A stretch of 64,000 nucleotides of DNA from an uncultured bacterium (GTDB lineage: Bacteria > Verrucomicrobiota > Kiritimatiellia > CAIKKV01 > CAITUY01): assembly GCA_903895695.1 (NCBI GenBank), contig CAITUY010000223.1, forward strand, positions 21,091 to 85,090, written 5' to 3'. Shown here one piece after another: positions 60,401-64,000 of this stretch (position 1 is its first letter; each line of letters begins with the position of its first letter). The translations under genes were made by a program, and so were the position numbers. The notes beneath the pieces were generated by a model that searched no databases, was not told the DNA's origin, and saw nothing but the letters and a program-made list of their open reading frames with translations.

Positions 60401-60695
60401 TGTAGGGTCCCGCCGTAACCGCCAGGCTTTGGGTGTAGATCAATCCGCCCGCGCCGCCCCCACCGCCGATGTCACCTCCACCGCCCCCACCGCCCGCCAC
60501 AACCAACACCTCGACGTTGCCGCCTACCGCGACGGTGAAGTTGGTCGTTCCGGCGTTGGTGAACGTGTGGATAACGTAGGTGCCAGTGTTGACCATGTTG
60601 CCGCCGGTCGCGTTGACGGCGGAAGCCGTTCGCGCCGGTGCCAACATGACAATTGCCCCAAGAATCAAGAACAACCGCGCCATCATCTTCCTCAT
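54450..60695 (-). CDS. Giant Gly-rich secreted protein with duplicated Fn3/Calx-beta/Gly-rich modules
   Basis: 2081 residues from ATG 60695 with AAGGAG five bases upstream; signal peptide MRKMMARLFLILGAIVMLAP, cleavage near residue 26. After an N-terminal Gly-rich sheet (about 45-275, AGGAGGLIYTQSLAVTAGPY) come two tandem copies of a ~830-950 residue unit: VYWG-type fibronectin-like modules (VLVYWGTSDGGTVASAWGN; VWVYWGLSDQSNN; VAVYWGPSDAGTNSG), a Calx-beta-like module (PVSGAFTVYRPATATNGNLA), a W-rich linker (SGTGNWTNTSCWSG; VAAGDWWGLTNWSK) and two Gly-rich modules (SMGYQGG... and KGFRGG...). Unit boundary lies near base 57310. Repetition on this scale implies recent duplication. Probably a surface adhesin or matrix protein. 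It contains no catalytic domain that I can see. Confidence 0.8.
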   Translation of the reverse strand: MRKMMARLFLILGAIVMLAPARTASAVNATGGNMVNTGTYVIHTFTNAGTTNFTVAVGGNVEVLVVAGGGGGGGDIGGGGGAGGLIYTQSLAVTAGPYTVTVGAGGAGGPASTVGFRGSNSVFGTLIAYGGGGGGGWNASAATSGGSGGGGYSGANGAAGTNTQGNAGGNGGATGTAYPGGGGGGARSNGVFGTATNGGNGGSGTNLPQFATVGGFPAGWFAGGGGGGVYNNAGPEGQGGNGGGGNGGGRAVSNYGSNGVVNTGGGGGGASRISTMLAGGAGGSGIVMVRYASTIANLAVSNVTLTSAAFNGNLITTNGLPSSVLVYWGTSDGGTVASAWGNTNQFPDYQPLGVLTTNVAGLSSNTTYYYTFCLVNSAATNWASPSSAFLPGQVSIVATAPNASEVGPVSGAFTVYRPATATNGNLAVNYTVAGTASNGVDYALLAGTVTIPDGQASATITVQPFWDQFVDGSQTVQATLVAGAYIIGSQSNDTVTIADYAKRVWSGTGNWTNTSCWSGATLPSDGDAVIVTNGTLTLSNSTPHLAYFTLTNSGALTFNGTNTALQADNVIIAGSVTHPIQSALTTNTDGKWYPDNRVWFVCSNFTLVAGKSISVDSMGYQGGTNATDPGKGPGGTLSGGNPGCGGAGYGGRGGDSTTAGGSTYGDFGAPVDPGSGGGYLNTPYTPGGGAVRIQATGCVTINGTISARGGNHTNRSGGGSGGGIYITCSTFQGIGLIAADGGYTQQGGGGGGGGRIAVIYDTAAQTTVSPKPAVQLSAAHGTGPGGNGAPGTIYVPDMNFFPYAVLPYSCRVLVSNTTSYVLSGLTLSNSYVFFGGSSLQSVTVSNDMTILGASGRYDVTTNTALYVGGNLALTNGATLYAFGGVTNGSGLDYGVRVSVTGDVSVATTCWVYPYSETTNGGSPLFQMRNLSVITNAGFDANLKGFRGGTSGSDNGKGPGGSASGGGGPGTGGAGYGGKGGNSGTTGGPAYGDPNAPLFAGSGAGYYNGNPTPAGGGLIRIEASGTVTLNGTLTANGGDHNNRSGGASGGGIYIKCATFSGSNGVMSAIGGSNTSTYAVAGGSGGRIAVLSKYQFWSGTTNVVGGTAGGGGAAGDTGTVRWVQAGAPPLIANLAPTNISYTSANLNGYLTSTGTAPTTVWVYWGLSDQSNNKNAWDTNGTLGVIASPATLTTNVTGLAPGTNYYYRFYASNSVGDVWAAPATGFATPAPLPTIANATFGATNVTLTSACLNGYLVATGLSPTAVAVYWGPSDAGTNSGASWAYTNTFAGYPPVGPLSMPVNLPTPNTYYYYRYNAQNSGGTVWADPVSVFMAGQVGVIATAPNASKTGPVPGTVTVYRASSVTNLAITVNYAIGGTAMLGTDYTLSPAGTNIVMGVGVSNVTIAVNPIWSDVPAGNPNVTLTLLSGPYAQTAQNSATVTIADATIVAGSNGTVAAGDWWGLTNWSKGRPPVAGDTVYIANNTTLSNTTRALAALTVLSGSTLTFYGTNTSVTAVNVTINGTVTHAVESAQTTNADGHWYADNRVWFVCTNLTVATNGTINVNSMGYQGGVNSTDRGKGPGGTASTGNTGAGGAGHGDVGAAFASAGGVAYDNPAQPAEPGSGGGYNPSQLGGNGGGLVRLDVAGAAIVNGPITARGGDGSDRNGAGSGGSILLTCDTIQGAGSIRADAGNAGANGGGGAGGGRVAVLYSPGDQLGVSPKPTVQLSAARGMHSSSGGGSDGYPGSVYVADTNFFPYTVLTSDCRIMAPGVTNWAVSSLTLSNCWLLFADGQSLTVAGNFTIAGSLGRYDMSNTFLTVGGSLMLTNGAQLFVTSGATNSGGVDYGALVTVGGELAIATNCWIYPYSHSENGGSPFFQVGSLRVLTNAGINADNKGFRGGASNTDIPGRGPGGSTGSLNSGSGGGGYGGLGGTSITAGGATYGNSNAPTQPGSGSGYVNGTGVPAGGGLIRIQANGPITLNGTLTANGGNYANRSGGGSGGGIYLRGWRLSGGGQMTARGGTVTPGFAGGGGGGGRIAIYATGHDSWTGITDVSGGTGYNGSTDNGQVGTIVWRVGPLGSVFTVQ

Positions 60696-60919
60696 GCCGT
60701 CTCCTTGCTTCCGCATCTTTTGGTCCCCGTTGCCGCGTCCAAGATTGTTAAAGCCATAGTCCCCCCTGATGATACTGCAGCGCCTTCAAAATAATACATG
60801 GAGAGGCGATTCGCTGCATCAGGAATGTGGTCAGCAAGGCAGACGCATCCAAAAGCCTACGATTCCGTGACCCGCTGCGCTGGCAGGCACAGCGCTGCCA
60901 AATCTGAACCAAAAAGAAG

Positions 60920-60959
60920 TTGCAATCTCTCTTGTACTAAGTCATAACTCAGTGACTTA
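60920..60959 (+). promoter_or_regulatory. Promoter and palindromic operator of the GntR/LacI-type regulator
   Basis: TTGCAA (60920-60925), 17 bases, CATAAC (60943-60948); predicted start ~60955, about 8 bases before the ATG at 60963, so the mRNA is nearly leaderless and has no ribosome site. TAAGTCA (60938-60944) and TGACTTA (60953-60959) are perfect 7-bp arms around an 8-base centre, covering the -10 box and start point. This geometry fits autorepression by the encoded regulator. Confidence 0.6.
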
Positions 60960-60962
60960 CTT

Positions 60963-62102
60963 ATGAATGCAAGAATTTGTCGCCCGGCATCGACCTTGGA
61001 GCGTGTGGTTCAGGCCCTGCGCGAGGAACTACGGCTGAATGGACGTGACGGCGAACGGCTTGACGCCATCACAAGACTGTCGGACCGTTTTGGGGTCAGC
61101 ACCAACACGGTCCGTTCGGCTCTGACCATCCTGCAACAAGAGGGGCTGGTAGAACTCCGCCACGGCAGCGGCACCTATGTGCGGCAGCCCCCTCCCGTGG
61201 ATAAGCACGTGGCGCTGCTCGCCGAAATCGATCTCCTGCATCCGACCGTTTCGTACTTCTTCCGCGAGATGTTCCGCCGGTTACGAGGACTGCTGATGGC
61301 CGCCGGGCACGATGTGCGGCTCTATTCCGGCACCAGCATCCCCGGGTCGAACGAACCCTATTCGACCGTCGCGGGCCGACACCTGGTTGCTGATCTGGAT
61401 CGTGTCAGCGCCGTCGCGGCGTTCCTGATGATGCCGAACGAGCCCTGGATCGCGCCGGCCCGCTCGAAGGGCATCCCGATCGTCAGCAACGTGCCGGAAC
61501 TCGGCCCGGCCGTGGGCTCCGATCGCGAGGAGATGATCCGGCAGGGCCTCCGGGCGCTGGCGCAAAGCGGACGACGCCAGGTCGCCCTCATTAACTGGGG
61601 CGGAACGCGCCTGGCTCCGGCCCCACTTCAAGACCGGTCGCTCCTGGATCTCTTCACGAGGACCGCGGCAGGGCTGGGGCTGGCGACGAAGCCGGAATGG
61701 GTGTTGGCGGTCGGCGACCCGGGAGTGGCCAGCGCCGGTTGGGAAGCGTTCCGGGATCTCTGGCGCGCGTCGCCTGCGAAGCCGGATGGCTTGGTCGTCA
61801 CGGATGACCTGCTCCTGCCCGGCATCTTCGACGCGCTGCACAGTTGCGGGGTCCGTGTGCCCGATGCTTTGCTGATCGCCTCGCACTTCAACGAGGGCAG
61901 CCCGCTTCCATTGCCCTACCCGCTGATCAAGCTCGAATATTCGCCAGCCGAACATGCCCGCGCCATGGCCGATTTGCTGCTGGCCGCGCTGCGGGGCGAA
62001 CCGGCGCCGGCGACGCCGGTGGTGCTCCCCCACCGCGTGGTCCTGCCGGGGGAAACGATGGCGGCGGGCAGGCACCGCGTGGCACGGGCGTCCCGCCCGT
62101 AG
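60963..62102 (+). CDS. GntR-type HTH regulator with LacI-like sugar-binding sensor domain
   Basis: 379 residues. Residues ~10-76 form a GntR-type winged helix-turn-helix (IVRLSDRFGVSTNTVRSALT-like; ITRLSDRFGVSTNTVRSALT, LQQEGLVELRHGSGTYVR). Residues ~80-365 look like a LacI/periplasmic-binding-protein sensor (VALLAEIDLLHPTVSYFFRE, SVAAFLMMPNE, ALINWGG, VVTDDLLLPGIFDALHSCGV, ALLIASHFNEGSPLPLPYPL). Such proteins sense sugars; the ligand is unknown. Probably represses or activates the genes around it, including the exoprotein that follows after 44 bases and itself. C-terminal residues VARASRP and the stop codon are encoded by a 26-bp copy of the palindromic repeat seen at 19555-19606. Confidence 0.85.
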   Translation: MNARICRPASTLERVVQALREELRLNGRDGERLDAITRLSDRFGVSTNTVRSALTILQQEGLVELRHGSGTYVRQPPPVDKHVALLAEIDLLHPTVSYFFREMFRRLRGLLMAAGHDVRLYSGTSIPGSNEPYSTVAGRHLVADLDRVSAVAAFLMMPNEPWIAPARSKGIPIVSNVPELGPAVGSDREEMIRQGLRALAQSGRRQVALINWGGTRLAPAPLQDRSLLDLFTRTAAGLGLATKPEWVLAVGDPGVASAGWEAFRDLWRASPAKPDGLVVTDDLLLPGIFDALHSCGVRVPDALLIASHFNEGSPLPLPYPLIKLEYSPAEHARAMADLLLAALRGEPAPATPVVLPHRVVLPGETMAAGRHRVARASRP

Positions 62103-62104
62103 CC
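62079..62104. repeat. Half copy of the 52-bp palindrome at the end of the regulator gene
   Basis: GTGGCACGGGCGTC plus CCGCCCGTAGCC matches the left arm at 19555-19580 (GTGGCACGGGCACC, TTGCCCGTAGCC) at about 22 of 26 positions. Its TAG is the regulator's stop codon, so the repeat supplies the last codons. Confidence 0.6.
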
Positions 62105-62146
62105 GAAACGACGGACACGACGGAAATTTTAGGCGGAGGAATAACA

Positions 62147-64000
62147 ATGAATCGAATCACGATCGGACTGGCGGCGGGGGTACTGTTGGCACTGACGAGC
62201 CTGCCGGTGAGCGCGGCCACGCGGAACTGGCTCGGCGGATCGGCGACGTGGGACGACACGACGACCGCCAACTGGAGCGGGGGCGCGGTGCCGGTTAACG
62301 GCGACACGGCCAACATCACCAGCAACACGGCCGCGAACCTGTCCGTCGGCTACACGGCCACCGGTCTGTCCGCCTTGGGTACCCTGACCGTCAGCAATCC
62401 GGGCTCCGGGACCAACACCCTCTACCTCGACGGCAGCGACAGTCTCACGGTCACGAATCTGAACGTCAACGCCCGGGGAGCGCTCAACCTGTCCGGAGGC
62501 ACGCTCGCCATTCCGGCGGGAGGGATCGCCTATGTGAATGGCGGCGCGTTAGCCCAGAGCGGCGGTCTCCTGGCCGTGAACAGTAGCGGAAACGGACCGA
62601 TCTTCTACGGAGGCGGCACGGGATCCATGTCCGGTGGCGCGGCCAACACAAGGAGCATAACGGTCGGTGGCATTTCCGGGCGCGCCACGTTCACCTTGGA
62701 CGCGGGCACAATCAACGACTACTGGGTGACGTACATTAAGGAAGGCGGAACGTTCAACCAGAACGGCGGGTGCTTCACCCAGATGGTGAACTATATGTAC
62801 CTCAACGCCGGGTCCGCCGGCGGCGAGAGCAACAGCGTGTTCAATATGAGGGGCGGAACGAACTGTCCGAAGTACCTCCTCATGGGCGGCGCGGGGGTCA
62901 TGACCTTCAATCAGTCCGGCGGCGTTGTAACCAACGTCACCGGGGGTATCGAAATGCGCGATACCGGCCCGATGACCTACAACCTCTCCGGCGGGTTCGC
63001 CTACATCCCGAGTCTTGTCAGTGTCGGCAGCTATGCCAACTCGCGCGCCGCGTTCAACCACACGGGCGGCACCTTGTCGTGTAATCAGCTCCTCATCAGC
63101 ATGGCCACCGGCAATTACGACTGCACATACACGCTAAACGGAGGAACGCTCAACATCAATGTTCCGAACAATGCCCAAGCCAAGGTGTATCCGCATGGAA
63201 TCTTCCAGGGCTACGGCACGGTGACGATGATCAACTACCAGTTCCAGAACGATGGGCGGGTCATCGCCGATGGTTGCGGCACCGACACCAACCTGGATCT
63301 GTCGACAGCCGGGACGATCCTCAATGCGACCGACAACACGACCAACCACGGGTGGTTTGCCATCAACAAGGGCAAGTTGCAGTTGCCGAAGATTTCCGTG
63401 GCGGCAGGTGCCAGCACGCCGAACTGGGCCGAAGCGGCCGCCGATCCGACCATCGACCTGGTCAACAGCGTGCGGCTGACCCTGACGGGCGCGACCGCCG
63501 GCAGCCTCACGGGTGCCCTGTACGCGGTCGACCGCAGCGATGTGCCGGCCGGACTCTACAAACCGGTCGGCGTCTGGACCTTTGGCGGGGTGACGACCAC
63601 CGCAGCCACGGTGTCGTTCCGCTACGACGACGTGAAAGCTGCCGCGCTCGCCGTTGCGGAACCCAGTTTAAACCTCTGGCGTCACAACGGCACGACGTGG
63701 GTGGACGTGACGGCCACGCGGGACACTACCGCCAAGACGATTACCTCGTTGTCGGTAGGATCGCTGGCCACCCCGGCGTTCTTCGCGGTAGCGCCAACGC
63801 AACCGCCGTCCGAACCTCCCGTAATTCAGAATCGACCCGTCTCGAACGTGACCACTAACGGGGCGACGTTTAACGGCATGCTCGCCACCAACGGGTCCCT
63901 GGCCGCAACGGTGTACGTGCTTTGGGGCGAGACCAACGGCGCGGTCGGCGGTGTGTGGGCCCATTCGAACGCATGGAACGTCGGCGCCTGGGCGGATGGC
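62147..64000 (+). CDS. Autotransporter-like/beta-helix exoprotein, 5' part (runs off the window)
   Basis: Open frame of 618 codons from ATG 62147 (GGAGGA at 62135-62140) to the window end. Signal peptide MNRITIGLAAGVLLALTSLP, cleavage near SAA-24. Residues 25-60 have the autotransporter-associated repeat signature W-x(n)-W-x(n)-N-W-x-G-x(n)-P-x-x-G-D (ATRNWLGGSATWDDTTTANW). Then Gly/Asn/Thr-rich beta-helix-like repeats (LNLSGGTLAIPAGGIAYVNG, GTFNQNGGCFTQM), a beta domain, and near 600 a VYVLWGETNG...WAHS segment homologous to the VYWG modules of the Gly-rich protein. Likely secreted or surface-bound. Probably expressed with the regulator just upstream. No transmembrane barrel is visible within the window. 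Confidence 0.8.
   Translation, partial: MNRITIGLAAGVLLALTSLPVSAATRNWLGGSATWDDTTTANWSGGAVPVNGDTANITSNTAANLSVGYTATGLSALGTLTVSNPGSGTNTLYLDGSDSLTVTNLNVNARGALNLSGGTLAIPAGGIAYVNGGALAQSGGLLAVNSSGNGPIFYGGGTGSMSGGAANTRSITVGGISGRATFTLDAGTINDYWVTYIKEGGTFNQNGGCFTQMVNYMYLNAGSAGGESNSVFNMRGGTNCPKYLLMGGAGVMTFNQSGGVVTNVTGGIEMRDTGPMTYNLSGGFAYIPSLVSVGSYANSRAAFNHTGGTLSCNQLLISMATGNYDCTYTLNGGTLNINVPNNAQAKVYPHGIFQGYGTVTMINYQFQNDGRVIADGCGTDTNLDLSTAGTILNATDNTTNHGWFAINKGKLQLPKISVAAGASTPNWAEAAADPTIDLVNSVRLTLTGATAGSLTGALYAVDRSDVPAGLYKPVGVWTFGGVTTTAATVSFRYDDVKAAALAVAEPSLNLWRHNGTTWVDVTATRDTTAKTITSLSVGSLATPAFFAVAPTQPPSEPPVIQNRPVSNVTTNGATFNGMLATNGSLAATVYVLWGETNGAVGGVWAHSNAWNVGAWADG

Noticed and set aside
54450..60695. Repeated Gly-rich DNA as a possible CRISPR or other array
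   Set aside because: Repeats are codon-phased and part of a protein; no regular direct repeat-spacer structure.
1..64000. tRNA or rRNA genes
   Set aside because: No cloverleaf-like or rRNA-like conserved stretches were recognised by reading; a tRNAscan or Infernal run was not possible.

Overview
The window is GC-rich (about 65 % by eye) and reads as a bacterial chromosome dominated by glycan degradation. I see no rRNA, tRNA, CRISPR array, phage or insertion-sequence transposase. The large Gly-rich and autotransporter-like secreted proteins carrying VYWG-type fibronectin-like modules, the many unusual carbohydrate-active families, the corrinoid-type URO-D proteins, the palindromic intergenic repeats and the absence of SusC/SusD pairs suggest a Verrucomicrobiota/Kiritimatiellota-type (PVC) bacterium. 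That placement is an inference from style, not from a marker gene.

Layout. 1-2543: 3' part of a minus-strand alpha/alpha-toroid-like protein, a nucleotidyltransferase relic, a small membrane ORF, a RelE/ParE-type toxin-antitoxin pair and an orphan BrnA/CopG-like antitoxin. 2587-3666: a URO-D-fold protein. 3859-20275 (minus): a nine-gene operon with mostly overlapping start/stop codons: SGNH hydrolase, GH94 phosphorylase, GH31, GH141-like beta-helix, GH63-like (MGH1-type), an unassigned toroid protein, a GH42-like barrel, a Gfo/Idh/MocA oxidoreductase and an AGE-family epimerase. None has a signal peptide. A GH36 alpha-galactosidase (20410-22542) diverges from it. 22544-29286 (minus): GH32-like, GH140-like and a 1184-residue secreted protein. 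29491-33456 (minus): a secreted C25-like protein and a second URO-D-family protein. 33627-39950 (minus): a 1498-residue secreted barrel + amidotransferase-like + helical-repeat fusion and a toroid-like protein. 40065-40570: a second toxin-antitoxin pair. 40964-50778 (minus): Spy/CpxP-like protein, GH127-like enzyme, a barrel protein, then two genes that together correspond to the 1498-residue fusion. 51027-60695 (minus): a 2081-residue Gly-rich secreted protein, a DUF4832-type protein and a GH5-like hydrolase. 60963-64000 (plus): a GntR/LacI-type regulator with a palindromic operator over its own promoter, and the start of a large autotransporter-like exoprotein.

How it fits together. Secreted proteins (17 %-type large exoproteins, barrels with amidotransferase-like partners) probably act outside or in the periplasm, while the 3.9-20.3 kb operon has only cytoplasmic enzymes and would finish imported oligosaccharides by phosphorolysis (GH94), alpha-glycosidases (GH31, GH36), deacylation (SGNH) and sugar oxidation/epimerisation. 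GH141-like, GH140-like and GH127-like members recall families known from pectin (RG-II) breakdown, but the substrate is not shown by the sequence. No transporter is encoded in the window.

The most interesting points are the natural fusion/split pair (33627-38123 versus 42871-45798 plus 40964-42874), a palindrome shared by two promoters (29340-29360 and 32284-32304), the MITE-like element that supplies the N-terminus of the GH140-like enzyme, the operator-in-promoter of the GntR/LacI regulator, and several large enzymes of no recognisable family.
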